From positions 10,141,390 to 10,205,389 of the forward strand of contig CM038911.1 of the NCBI GenBank assembly GCA_021904315.1: a stretch of DNA of 64,000 bases. Reading direction: 5' to 3'. A program made the translations under genes and the position numbers. Positions 11,988-23,669 of the stretch are shown one piece after another; positions within the stretch are counted from its first letter, which is position 1, and the number at the start of each line of letters is the position of its first letter. This DNA is from Sphagnum magellanicum. Its lineage: Eukaryota > Streptophyta > Sphagnopsida > Sphagnales > Sphagnaceae. The notes below the pieces were generated by a model. The model made no database searches. It was not told the origin of the DNA and saw only the letters and a program-made list of their open reading frames with translations.

Positions 11988-14900
11988 TCATCGGGTTGGT
12001 GTTGTGACACCTTCACCAAAGATAAGACTTGCCACAGTAGAAGTCGCCACTGCAACCTGTGAAGGGAGCCAAACAGGGTTCCCAGAACTGGGACTGTCCT
12101 TACCATTTTCCATAGTTTCGTTAGTATTCCTACCGGCTTTGTTCTCCAAAGCTGCTTCCTTCCTTCCCCTGATGGGTCGTGTCACCAAATTCACTATCAC
12201 TACACCTGTGCGGGCTGCAATCAGAAATCCAAGCAGTGCCAGTGCGGGACGGACTGCCCAGTGCATCTTCTGAATATGCTGATATTTGTTTATCACACCA
12301 CTAATCTCATTGAGATGGACCACATCTGTCTCTTCTGGGTCTGCCCAGACACCTTTTCCAGTGAAGAGGCGGCCTGGAAACTTAACAAACAGGCCACCAT
12401 TAGGCAGTACACTTGCAATCCGGCCAGTGTCCCATCCTCCAGTTTCCTGCTGAGGCCAATGGAACCTGGGGGCTACGACTTCCACCTTCAGCCGAACATA
12501 CTGCCCAAGAAAGAAAGAGGATACCTTTTCAAATTCTACAGGGCTTGCTGTATAAAGTGTTTCGCGTCCAAAGAAGGCAACCTTCAACTTACCTGAATGC
12601 TCAACATGGTGCACAATTCCTACCCGTGATGGCATCTGCCCAGGGTTGGCCTCTAGTGACCACCCACTACGAAGTCGAACCCAATCATTTGCAACTAAGC
12701 CTCCTGATACATGCTCAAGCTCCACTGGATCCGCTCTCCACGTTTCCTGGGAGCCTCTGAATGTAACCGATATTACACCATCCTGCACTCCAATTTCTGA
12801 GACAATTCCTTCACTCTTGTGAAATTCTCCAGGCCAACCAAAGCGGGGTGAGTTAACCCAATCTTTCACTATCACTGAATCTCCTATTTGGAACAAGTCC
12901 TTCCATAGATGAAGACAGCTGCTGCTGCAGTGGACCCGCTCCCCTGGCTTATCACAATACTGCACAAGGACACTGTCAGATGCTATTACTGTCTGCACCA
13001 CCCCAATCCTCGAATATCGTCGACTAGAATTCTCTCGCATGCAGACCCAGTCTCCCACCTTGAAGGGCTCATCAGCACTGCACAACACAGATGCAATCTT
13101 AGCCAATATATGCTTGAGATACTTTTCTTTATGATGCACATCCAAGTCAGGCAACAAATGACAAGATGTTACACATATCGTCAACCAACTCCCAGTATAC
13201 TACACAGACATGTCGATTCTTCTGGCAGATTAAAACCTAAGGGGAAGATCTGATAAAATGAAACACTCAGTGGAGAAAACAGCTCTTGGAAATATTTAAA
13301 GAAGTCACAGGTTCAGAAATACTCAGGAGTTGAATGGGGCTAGCAAGCTGACAGTGAACGAGCATGTACCTGGAATCTGATAAAACAAGACTCTAAGCAA
13401 AAGCCAGCTCTTGAGGTTTCTAATAAAGTCCCAGGTTCCACAATATTCTAGAGTCAAGCAAGGCTAGCAAGCTGACACTGAGCAGGCTATAAAGAGAGAT
13501 CGATGGAGGGTGAAAAATCTTGAATGGACTGAAGATGATTATTTCATTGGATTGAAGACTATAATGGGAGTAGGAGAGAGATATTACTAAGTGAGTGCAC
13601 GAAGGATCTCCCCAAATGCTGGACGGTTGCGGTAGTCATACTCAAAGCATGCCTTCAACACTTTATCCACTGCTGGTGGTAGCCCACTTGGAACCATAGG
13701 CTTTTGGTGCCTAACAACTACAGCATCAAAAATGTCCTGGGGTGAGACATGATTCCAAGGTTTTTCTCCTGTTATCATTTCAATTATGCTGCAGGCAAAT
13801 GCCCAACAATCTGTTTCAAAAGAAATTGGGCCTCTCAGATTTGCACTCCACTGCTCTGGAGCCATGTAGTTTGGTGAGCCCACCCAATATGGATGCTCTG
13901 AAGATGGTGAGGAAATTCCTCCACACAGCATTGGGATGCCAAACTCTCCAACAACTGCCACATTCTGATTGTCCAGTAGAAAGTTGCAAGGCTTCAGATT
14001 TAGTGCCAAAATCCCCCTTGAGTGGAGCTCCATAATGCCAGAAACCAATTGTTGACCATACCTGACCATATCATTGTACAGTAAAAGAAAATCTGAGGAT
14101 GTGAGAAGATCCTTGTTCCTGCTCATTTGAAAAAAAACAGCTCCTTTCCATTCTGATCTTCCCCACTCAAGTGCATGTCTCGAGCCTCAACATATTCCAA
14201 AAGCTAAGCTACAATATCAATATCCCCAATCTTGTATTAATTGTTTCAATTGATTCAGAAGAGGTAATGAGGCAGATTCAAATTCACTCTCCTCCTTAGG
14301 AATGTATCTCCGAAATCCTCACCAATGTCTGAACATATAGTTTTAAGGGCCTTTTCAGGCTTGATTATTCCAGAACAAACTCATAGAAGATAAAGCCATG
14401 TCAAACAGCTGAGATTAGCAAACCTGATCACCAACTTAAGGAGCAAAGATTGACTACCTTCAACTTCTACCGTTGTTGAGCATCAGATAACCAAAATTTT
14501 GTCAAAATGCAAGTAAGGAAAACAGGGAGATCAATCAGATCACCTCAAGACATCTGCAAGTGGAAGCTTATTGCCTGGAAGACGAGCCAACTTGTCGCCC
14601 AGAGAACCCTCATAGAACTTCATAATTATGCAAGCCTGTTCCAAGGTCATGTGGTTCTCTTTCCAGATTAGGAATTCAACCAAACACAAGGAAAATATGC
14701 AAGAACAGACAAAACTCACATACCGCAACTGAGATGGATGCTAAAAGCTGCAAGATAAGTTGAATTCCAGTTGCTCAACATTCACAAAATGCTAAGATTC
14801 CTCACTGACTTCTTGGAATGAAAAAAGCACCAAGGCAGGACAGGACTCAAATCCAAGGGCGATTCCTATACCTCCATGGAACATGTGACCAGACCTAATT

Positions 14901-15389
14901 GTCCCTTCTCCTTTTAAATATATTACTTAACAGAACTGAAGAGTCTCAGGCTGGAGAAAAACAGGCACACAAATATATCCGTAAAATAGAAGATATGCTG
15001 AAACCTACCCTTCCATCTTTGATTGAAATCCCATAAGGCCAGCTTACACCCCTCAAGCCCTGTGCAGTATGAAATACACTCTCAAACTTTCGCAACGAAG
15101 AGCGGACTTGCTCCTCAGAGCCAGGAGGTAACATCTTAACTGCAACCTCATGATATTCATTGAAGTCCTCAGTACAGTTATGGATTGTTGCAAGCCAGAC
15201 ATCACCAAAAGGGCCCCTTCCAATCCTGTGCATCAGCTTCAAAATACTGGGGTCAACCCAAGGGTGTGTACGACTAGGCTCTCCTGTCTTCACATTCACT
15301 GCAGTTCCAAATCGATCATAATCCTCTGGAAAGAGTTCATCATCGATTGAGCTATCCGGAGACACAGGACCATACTGTTCACCTCCCAT
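11988..15389 (-). CDS. KOC1: KOC1-like chloroplast outer-envelope protein kinase
   Basis: Exons: 15389-15009, 14635-14544, 14061 to about 13588, and 13199-11988. The N-terminal half is a protein kinase: glycine loop GRGPFGDVW, ATP lysine in EVAVKML, MKFYEGSLGDKLARL, APE motif in GSPNYMAPEQW. The HRD motif is replaced by ALNLKPCNFLL and the DFG by EFG. The second half has about four KEG/HERC2-like modules (each with GDWV, GIV or VxFxG cores, for example FKVGDWVCMR and FQIGDSVIVKDW). Near the C terminus HWAVRPALALLGFLIAARTG is a membrane segment followed by a basic tail. This order and the near-identical motifs match Arabidopsis KOC1 (At4g32250), a tail-anchored kinase of the plastid outer membrane that acts on the protein-import machinery. 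The first two junctions keep frame exactly. The third does not: no acceptor near 13,199 fits a GT donor near 13,590, so a small exon may be missing from this model. Confidence 0.85.
13240..13487. repeat. Tandem duplication inside a KOC1 intron
   Basis: Two diverged copies of about 115 bases follow each other (about 13,245-13,360 and 13,372-13,487). Shared landmarks in order are TCTGATAAAA, CAGCTCTTG, AAGTC-CAGGTTC and GGCTAGCAAGCTGACA. Only about 60-70% of positions agree by eye, so the duplication is old. It lies in the intron whose splice junctions I could not resolve. Confidence 0.7.
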
Positions 15390-15443
15390 TTTTGCAATTT
15401 GTTTCCCAGAACTCCTTGTACTTTGTGGTGCCAGCTTGCCTGC
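15390..15443 (-). other. 5' UTR part of the KOC1 start exon
   Basis: Upstream of the ATG at 15,389 the minus strand has a pyrimidine-rich tract ending in GTTGCCTCTTAG just before 15,443, a good acceptor site. The 54 bases between it and the ATG contain no ATG. This suggests that the coding start lies in the second exon and that a leader intron precedes it. Confidence 0.55.
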
Positions 15444-18315
15444 CTAAGAGGCAACAGGGTAAAAATAAAGGCTCAACACAATTACATAGGTCACACAATG
15501 AGAAACTGGTCACTTGTATGAGTCGAAGACTGGAGGAGAGATTTGCAATAAAAAAGGTGGCCCATTTGTCCTTCAACCAAGGAAGTAGCCCAACATCACA
15601 GAAACAACAAGTTCAAAGAATAACAGATCAACAACCATACCACCAGATCCAGATAAACAACTCCTAGTTTCATCTTCAATATGTAGTTATCACAGCTATC
15701 CTCACCAGCCTGTCAGTTGGTGACAGCTGAAGTGGTTGCTAGGATTTTCTCTGGCTTTTAGAGCATTTACCAATGTGATATAGCTCAGACTACATCTTGC
15801 CTATTGAAAACCAAGTTTACACTACCAGCCCAATCCAGCTGTTTGAAAATTGAATTTCTGACAAATAAGAGAGAATTGAGGACCTTTCCAAACAGAGCTG
15901 AAACTCCTCAAGGTACTGCGAGGGAGAGAAAGGGAGAGACCCCGTTTCTGAAACATCAAGAGTAGTCACATGCCACACCTTAGCTGTTCCAGTTCTGCAC
16001 TTCCAAGCACACAATTACCAACTGAGAGAATGCTTTTGTGCCTGTTTGTACAGGACAAATCTTCACAAAATACTGAAAGTTCTATACAAGGATCATCAAT
16101 CTTAATACAAAACTAGAATAGACCCATTACAGACAATTAGGGACCAAAACATGGACAAGAATGCCATGAAGAAGCTACACCCAAACTTTAGCCATCATCA
16201 ATGTGATTATAGAGAGAAACTCCACACAGGTAACCAAACAAATGTTGTCATTTCCACCAAATAAATCACAAATGGGTGCCATCATAACCTTCTGAGTGTC
16301 ACTCACAAAATATCACATGTTCATCTACATCATGAATGGCAGTAATTAGCTACCGTTGTTCCCCTCCATAGACTTCATGAGCTACCAACAGTGGGTGCAA
16401 ATAAGTATCTAATGATCTGATCAAACCATAGGGCAAACCATTATATGAAATTAAGTGTCCTGCATTTTTGTTGCACTTTGGAAGCAACAAGTCTCAGGCA
16501 TGATGTTGGCTAGCACTCAAGAGGCATAGCTAACCAGAAAAGTCATTAGTATCCCTTCAACAAACATCTAAGCTGGTAATGGTCGGGGTCTTTTGCACAC
16601 TGGATATATATCCTCACAGACCACTACTTGGATTTGGCACATCTGCATTAGCTAGAGGAGAAAATATCAATGTGATTGCAGGGAGAAACCTCTAGCTAAG
16701 CATAAGCACCTACCCACAAAACAGGAGAGAACTTGAGAGAACAAGAAGAACAAGTGAGATCAACATTGCACGAAACGAAACAGAATGACACAAGGCTCCT
16801 TAAAACCAGTTACCAGAGAGTGAAACAAACTGTAATTTTAAAAAATCAACAATCAAACATGAAACACATATGGTGATGAGACAGATATCATTAATTGAGA
16901 ACAACTCAGATGCATAAAATGCACAGACAAAATCAGAGCAACAAAAAAATGACTAAATGTGAACATGTACATCCAATGAAGAAAGAGAGGTGGAGAAAGC
17001 AGGGAGAGTGTCTTTCAAAGTAGGAAAAGTACGCAACTAGTTGGTAATGATAAATTGAATAACTGATTCTCTAATTACAGTAGCAGAATATGATTTCTCA
17101 GAAGAGCCAGCCAGCTTGGGAGGGATGCACAAAAATTGTGAATTCACAACCATGACAACAGTCCTGAAACCTGTAATGGGTGTGTAAATCACCTCAGCAG
17201 TTATAACAAAGGAGTTAGCCATGAAAGGACCCCATCTTTGGATAAAAAGACTCAAGAAAGAAGAGCAAATGATCCACCAAAGTTGATGATTGGAGCAAAA
17301 CAAAGCATGGACCTCGTACACAGACTATCTACTGATGTAATGTCCTTCTAAGTGGGAGCTCCTCAACAAAAGCCAGAACCAGAGATAAAAACAAAGAAAC
17401 ATACAGGAAAGATGTGTGATCAATTGCTTTTTGCCGGCAAGAAACACAATCCGCTTGCAGACAGAAAGTTTGAAAGTGTACAGAAAGAAAGGAGACGTGG
17501 TAGGGCATCCGGGGGCTGCTGGTGGCGAGTAAGTACCAAAATGAAGACATAATTTTGAATAGTTAGGTAACTTTCAAGAGCGAGAAACTGTCCGATGTCT
17601 CAGAACAGTTGGATACCAGATTGAGAACGAATTCCAAAATGGCGGCAGCACACAGTCAGTCGGCTACCTACAGAGACCATCAGTTCGCAATTCGGCAGGA
17701 GGCGGGAAAGCGATCGATCTCAGAATATCTCTTCAAACGCTTTGCAGAGAGAAAACCAAGCGGCTGGGGGCGGGAGGGCAGGAGATGCAGGAATGAAAAA
17801 TCTTACTATCCCGATCGTGATCACGGTTGACAAAGCAAGAGATCTAAAAAGAAGCTGCAACAACAGAAAGCGGCAGCAGCACCGGAGTCACAAATGAACT
17901 TGCGAATCAAGCGCCAGAAATGAAGTAAAAGAGAGTGACTTAGAAACAACGGGTGAGAGAGAGAGAGAGAGAGAGAGAAAGAAGAACGGCCAGCTTGACG
18001 GACAAAACGGCCTGACTGAAAAACGAGGAGAGCCAAGAGGCTGCGGAAAACGATCTTACCAAAAGCAACAGCAGCCGAAATCGTTTGGACTAACTCCGTT
18101 CCAGAACCTCGAATGCACGAAATTAAACAGAAGATCCTGTTTGTTACGAGAAAGAAAGAAGAAGAAAGCAAGCGCGTGAACAACGAGAGACAAAAGAAAC
18201 TCTCTCCCTCCCCCCCCCCCCCCCCCCAAAGGAAGGAGGCCAAAAAAGAGTACCAAAATCTGCAGGAAAAAACTACCCGCAAGACCAGAAAGAGTGTTTT
18301 CCAGTCCACACGTAC
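15444..18315 (-). other. Probable 5' UTR intron of the KOC1-like gene
   Basis: Bounded by the acceptor at 15,443/15,444 and a strong donor (ATAAG then GTACGT on the minus strand) at 18,316/18,315. It contains no convincing coding exon. It holds one copy of a dispersed gene-associated repeat (16,290-16,560), a GA microsatellite near 17,955-17,980 and a 17-C run near 18,212-18,228. Confidence 0.5.
16290..16560 (+). repeat. Gene-associated dispersed repeat, copy A
   Basis: Contains CATGAATGGCAGTAATTAGC, AGACTTCATGAGCTACCA, GGAAGCAACAAG and ATGATGTTGGCTAGCACTCA. The same landmarks occur in the same order in copy B (31,921-32,260), and partly in copies C and D. Consensus family unknown; possibly a SINE or another non-autonomous element. 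Confidence 0.6.
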
Positions 18316-18600
18316 CTTATGAGAAGCAGACGGAAAGGAAGAAGAAACACGAACATTACCAGGGCAAGGACACAAAACAGAGCAGCCACAGCCACAGCGG
18401 CAAAGCACATCACACGGAAGAAAACGTGAAGAGCGTAAGGGAAGGGCGCTCCTCCTCACGGTCGCGAGAGACGAGAGAGACGAAGCTGATGTCATCTCGA
18501 TCAAGACCTCAATCACGTAACTTATTTCCGCACCAGGAGCAAGTCAGCAACTGAACTGCTAAGCTATCTTTTGGCTTCTCGATCAAGATCTGGATTTTGG
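17950..18600 (-). promoter_or_regulatory. Leader exon and promoter region of the KOC1-like gene
   Basis: GC content and CpG density rise sharply here compared with the flanks. A donor-like ATAAG/GTACGT at 18,316 on the minus strand marks the likely end of a non-coding first exon that starts somewhere above 18,320. The region is rich in purine/pyrimidine tracts, including a (GA)n run at about 17,955-17,980. The long minus-strand ORF spanning 17,821-18,516 has low-complexity Ser/Leu/Phe composition and crosses the donor, so I treat it as chance. No TATA box could be placed with confidence. Confidence 0.45.
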
Positions 18601-18654
18601 CTTTGGCCGCCCACCCGCCCGCCCGCACGCACAAGGTGTTAGTTACGTGTCTAT

Positions 18655-19110
18655 TGCGAGTCGAGACGTGAAATTGAGACATCAACCGGTCGACTCTGAA
18701 TCAAGACATGAAATTGAGACATCAACTAGTCGATACCGAGTCTAGAGACATGAAATTGAGACCCCAACCAGGTTGAGTCCGAGTCTCAAGACATGAAATT
18801 GAGACACTGATCGGTCGGTTCTGCATTTGGAGACATGAAATTGAGGCCTCGACGGGTTGATTCCGAATATCTCAAGACATGAAATTCAGGCCTTGACTGG
18901 TTGATTCCGAATCTCGAGACATGAAACTGAGACATCAATTGGCTGATTCCAAGGAGTTGAGACATGACATTGAGACCTCAACAAGTCGATTCCGAGTCGA
19001 AATATGAGTTTGAGACCTCGATTGGTCGATTTCCGAGTCGAGACATGAAATTGAGACATCGACTGGTGCTGTATTCCGGGTAGAAATGTGGAATCGAGAT
19101 CCCGATTGCA
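18655..19110. repeat. Minisatellite, about 11 copies of a 42-base unit
   Basis: The core word GAGACATGAAATTGAGAC recurs with few changes about every 40-45 bases, followed by a variable segment like CATCAACCGGTCGATTCCGA. Copies diverge by point changes and 1-3 base indels. CpG-containing words (GTCGA, TTCCGAGTC) are frequent. It sits just upstream of the KOC1-like leader exon. Confidence 0.85.
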
Positions 19111-19359
19111 GGTTAGTTACCCTAACCTCTTCTGCACGTAAGCCCCCGCCCCTTCCTTTTTGTCCCCTCACTAAGCTACATAGAAACCTGGCCTAGGTAC
19201 CTACTTACCTACGTTTGGGCAGGATCTCGGTTTTTGAGGGTTTTTTTTTTTAATTGTGTAATTTTTGATATTTTTCGGGATTCAATGAATGTTTCTGGCA
19301 AAAGCCAATTGCCTTTTTTGGATTTTTTTTTCCATTTTTGTTAAGTATCCAAACCAGAA

Positions 19360-19515
19360 ATCATCCACAAGAAGATTTAGTCAAATTTGGCTATAGATCA
19401 GATATGAAAGTACATAGAATTTACCCTTTTAAATTTTGGCTATTTGCTGGAACCTATTTCAAAATCTGGCAAATTTGAACCTTCTTTTCACCAAAATTCC
19501 TTTGAATGTGCACAA
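19360..19515. repeat. Dispersed 'CAAATTTGGCTA' repeat
   Basis: Landmarks are ATCATCCACAAG, AGTCAAATTTGGCTATAGAT, TTTTGGCTATTTGCTGGAAC, AAAATCTGGCAAATTTGAA and CACCAAAATTCCTTTG. The same series appears at 42,885-43,080 and 43,140-43,385, and reversed at 44,000-44,340. The next 1.3 kb (19,516-20,830), with an ATT microsatellite at about 19,530-19,555, shows no gene. Confidence 0.65.
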
Positions 19516-20829
19516 ATCATAATCATATTTATTATTATTATTATTATTATTCAGGTTCTTAAATGAAAATATTCGCCAATCAAAAACACTGGCACTGACT
19601 CTTGAGGGCTCAATAAATTAAAAATTTGATGTGAAAATTATGAAATGGAAAAAGAAAGAAATGCTCATTACCGACCCTTTCATATGCAGGATGGATTAAT
19701 GTCACCTAAATTTTACTAGTTAAATTTTTATTATTTAAATATTATTTATTTATTTATTTATTTTTAAAATTAAAATAAAATTAAAGTTTTAGTTTTTTTT
19801 TAATAAAAAAAACCCTTTTTGAGGTTTTGGTTGGGGGGTGGGGTGGGGAGAAAGTTTTCATCATTTTTTTACAGTTATGTCTCATAACATGGCTCAAGCA
19901 GGCCAGTTACGTAGTCCATATTTTTTGAAAAAATACTCTCTCTCTCTCACTCACACACATTAAAAAAAGCATGTAAACTTGATGAAATTCCATGTGAACA
20001 GAGTTCTCATGGATGAAAATTGACAATCTTGGAATCAATCAGTTTAGATACTCGACAAAAGGATTGAGCCAAGCGGTTGTGGATGTAAAAGTACACAAGG
20101 ATACTTTTTCATAACAACTTTGTCATTTTGATACTCTCTTTCATAGAAGAGAACAAACTAGAATGGTTAATTATTTGCAAGAGCTCTCTTTCGAACCCTC
20201 TCATCATTAGAGTTAAAGTTCTCCGGACACACAGAGGAGCTAAACCCGATATTTTTATAATGAAAACTTAGCCACTTGATGACTTGAATAAGTCCATCTG
20301 TACGTACCACTGCCTGAAAAAAAAAAAAAAAAACCAACAACAAATCAGAGAGTACTAATTAGCCCTACATTAAGAAACTGGCCACCAAAATACCCAATGC
20401 CATTGGTTGTGACAAATTGTTGTTTTACTTCCAACCAAGTTTTCCCCCAAGGGTTTTTTTCTTCATGTTTTCTTTTTGTGCGAAATTTCATCAAAATGTG
20501 ATTTATTTATTTATTTTTATATTTGAGGCCTTCACTGAACCATTACAAAGGCTCTTTTGGGAAATTTCTGAAAAGCACTCCTAACAAACATGCAAGGGTT
20601 TTGGACTAGGTTTGCCATGTTCCTTCATGTTGGCAAATAGCAACAAGATTACCCTAAAAAAATTTAAATTAAATTACATATCCTATTGCCATTAATGTTA
20701 AATCCTTCATGAGATCCTAGCCAATGATGCAACATCAAAAAAATGAATTTTTTTTTTTTTAAATCATCCTTTCTTAGGGGGTAAAACATACCATGAAGAT
20801 TTTCAGAAGTTTACAAGCGACATAAAACT

Positions 20830-22180
20830 TAACAACATGAAGGGGTTGGTATGCATTTCTTGTTGAGATTCAACATTTTTAAATGTCATCCGATCATTCA
20901 AATGTTGCCAATCTTTGTCTTTCATGATTATAAGATTTTATAGTTGATGTTCAATTTGTGCCAATGGGTTTTAAACCCTGGGGTTTTAAAAAAAATGAAC
21001 TTTCATAATATAGATTCATCAAGGACTTAATCCTTTTCATTGCAAAAGCGAATGAGATGTTATTCATTATGCAATCACCTTGATTCCATTGATCGATGAT
21101 GTGTAGGGAACTCAAGATTCATTTCTCCATTAAAAAACTACTATTGAAGGATTATTGAAGGATCATAGTTCAACATTGCTTGCAAAAACCATGAAATTGT
21201 ATGTTCTATTTGCATTCGGTAGTTGTGCAAAGTTACCACTACCACTTTTGGTTTGTGGATGGATTGAGGTATAGATTTGATACATTTTCCAAGTAGTTGT
21301 AAATTTCATTGATGTTCGCTGCCAAGGCATGTCATAATAGGATTCTTTGAAGCAACCTTAGTAGAAATTGTGAAATTTTAGGATTGGTAGATTTATGATT
21401 GACAAACAAGATCATAATGCATGTCAAAGACAAGGGTTTTAAACTTAACAGTCTCATTCCATCATTGTCATCAATACATGTGCCCTTTTGCACTTTGTAA
21501 AGCCCTTTACATAGGTTGGTGCTTTAGCCATATGATTTCAAAAGCTTATTAATATGCAACACATGATACAAAGCTTTGTGTTAGCATGAGAGAAATTTCA
21601 TTAAAAGATGCATAAGAAGTTTTACTAAAGACCATTACTTGAACTAAAACTTTAGTGAAGGTATTAGATAGGAATGGACATGTCATGCATAAATGACCAA
21701 CTTGAAAGCTCAAAACCCTTGTACATACTTGATTTGCTAGCAAAAGTTACCGTTTTCTTAGAAACTTTTGAATATGTTAATATTAAATCAACATTTGTTA
21801 TCATATAGATAATCTTTCCACTTGTAAACTATAATTGCCATTAGGCTTGGCTTGGGCAATTGCACATGTTGTCATAACAATTTTCACACCAATTGTTAAA
21901 CATTGTGTTTGAACTAATTTAGAGCCCATTTAGAGGCTATTGGCTCCTTATATTTAATGCTTTGCATGTTGCCATTATGATTAAAGCATTAAACTATAAG
22001 GATCTTATACAACCTCCAAACAAGGACCCAACTTACACTAAGCTACAATGTGGGGACTTTGACTTGGAGCTAAAGGTTTTCTATGTTCACATGGCAGTGG
22101 AGACTAAGAATGTAGATTGCAACCATTTCTTTCTTTTGCATGCCAATTTTTAAATGCCAAAATGCCTAGGGTAGAGAGGC
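20830..22180 (+). pseudogene. hAT-like transposase remnant
   Basis: Translation by hand in shifting frames gives a protein-like series. Near 21,500-21,740 it reads SKAY-stop-YATHDTKLCVSMREISLKDA followed by a KLKTLVHT-stop-FASK segment. Near 21,930-22,160 comes RGYWLL, then an open piece at 21,962-22,153 containing NKDPTYTKLQCGDFDLELK. I recall these phrases from large plant transposase-derived proteins of the hAT/DUF659 kind. Many stop codons stand where Gln, Trp or Arg would be expected. The family call is moderate; that it is a dead protein-coding transposon gene is more secure. Confidence 0.5.
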
Positions 22181-22259
22181 CCATCACTGAACACAAGCTT
22201 ACAACCAAACGCCCATATAGTGTTAAGCATTGTTGGTTATAGAATAATCACAATTGTAT

Positions 22260-23660
22260 GAGCATTTTGGATTTTGCATGTGACCAAATGTTTGGATATG
22301 AATAATTGCGTTCATGAACTTTTTGGTGTATGATTAGGATGTGATTTTTATGTTCGGTCATAGGCATAAAATTATTCATGCTTGCACACTTTTCAGTCCA
22401 GTAAGAATGTGGAAGGGTTTGGTGATGGGTGGTGAAATGACCAGAAAATTGTGAAAAGTTGAATATCAACAAACACAAAAGGGTTTGGTTTTGGAAGTGC
22501 AATGGGTTAGTTTACAAAATCCCATATTTGGGTTAGGAAAAATTAGTTTGGTGAAAGGCCTTAAGATGAAAGGTAAAATGAGGAGAAACATAAAATGGGT
22601 TGTTTAAAGTGTTTATTTTAAGGGATGAAATAAAATTGTGTTATAAAATCCCAAGTTTGGGATGTAGAAACAATGTTTGTTGATGGGGTTTATGTGGAAG
22701 ATTAAACAACACACAACTGACCATAAATATGCAAAACCTCAGTATGTTATATTAGATCTTGAAATCAACATATTAAAAAAGGCAACATTTCCAAATTCCC
22801 CCCAATTTTGCCTTGGTTGCATTCCCACCAAAACAATAACAAGTTCACAAGGTTCTAAATAGGTATGCAAATAATCTCTTGTAAATTCATTTCCATTATG
22901 TCAACATGTTAAATCTACCAAGTAATGTGACTTTCAAGTCATTCATAGAAATTTGTAAAGCATATGGGCTAGATCAAAATTCAAAAGACATCAAAGTAAA
23001 GGATCATACATTGGATCTTAAGGTAGTTAAAATAAAACGACACATATCAGATATCATAACAATCAAGGAAGAAACACAAGAGCTTTTAAAGCACAAATTT
23101 GACCTTACAATAATTAAAGAAGAAACAAAACTAGAACAAGTAGAAGAGCAAGAATCAAATGTACAAGTAGGAAGGTTTGCAATAGATCAATTTTAGAAGT
23201 TTAAAAAGATTTAGTATTATCAATGGGTGCAAAGTTCCATAGTTCTTAGGTACTATAATGCATGGAATCACAAGAGAGGTTGATTTCTTCAAGCATAGGG
23301 GAAGCACAGTTTGCTTTACAAACCCATTGCCTGCACATAAATAATAAACCAAAATTTAAATTGAGATGATTTCAAAAGTTTTTACCCTCTTTTTCATTAA
23401 AACTAAAGGCATACGTAATTGAAATTTATATTGACTTTTTAGAGTTTTTTACTTCTTGGGACATATTTAAGAAATTCAAGTTCATACCTCTTGTAGGGGC
23501 GAAACGCACACTTCCAACTTGTTGGAGATTAAAGCAAAAAGGTCTTAAGGCACAATGATGTTGATAGTGTTGCATAGGAGGCGAAGTGGTTCAAACCAAC
23601 ATCTTGCACAAGACAAAGATGTTCCCAAAAAAAAAATAATGCAAAGTTAACAAGTGTATC
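22260..23660 (+). other. Spacer with one uncharacterised 96-codon ORF
   Basis: The only coherent frame is 22,906-23,196, rich in Lys, Glu and Ile, with a coiled-coil-like stretch (HISDIITIKEETQELLKHK). It has no recognised domain. It directly precedes the pogo-like transposase on the same strand and could be the eroded N-terminal region of that or another element. I find nothing else here. Confidence 0.3.
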
Positions 23661-23669
23661 ATAATCATA

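Noticed and set aside
11860-13253. Several plus-strand ORFs of 110-137 codons
   Set aside because: Shadows of the last exon of the minus-strand KOC1-like gene.
13500-13590. A 29-base intron joining the kinase exon to an in-frame downstream ORF
   Set aside because: The intron would be too short for plants and the following frame is intron-like (T/C-rich) without homology.
13587-14126. Kinase ORF extended upstream to 14,126
   Set aside because: Residues before YGQQLVSG are intronic; a CAG acceptor at 14,062 gives the exact joint with the previous exon.
17821-18516. 231-codon minus-strand ORF
   Set aside because: Low-complexity Ser/Phe/Leu protein in a GC-rich leader region, including a poly-Gly run from the C homopolymer. 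It crosses a good splice donor and has no recognised domain.
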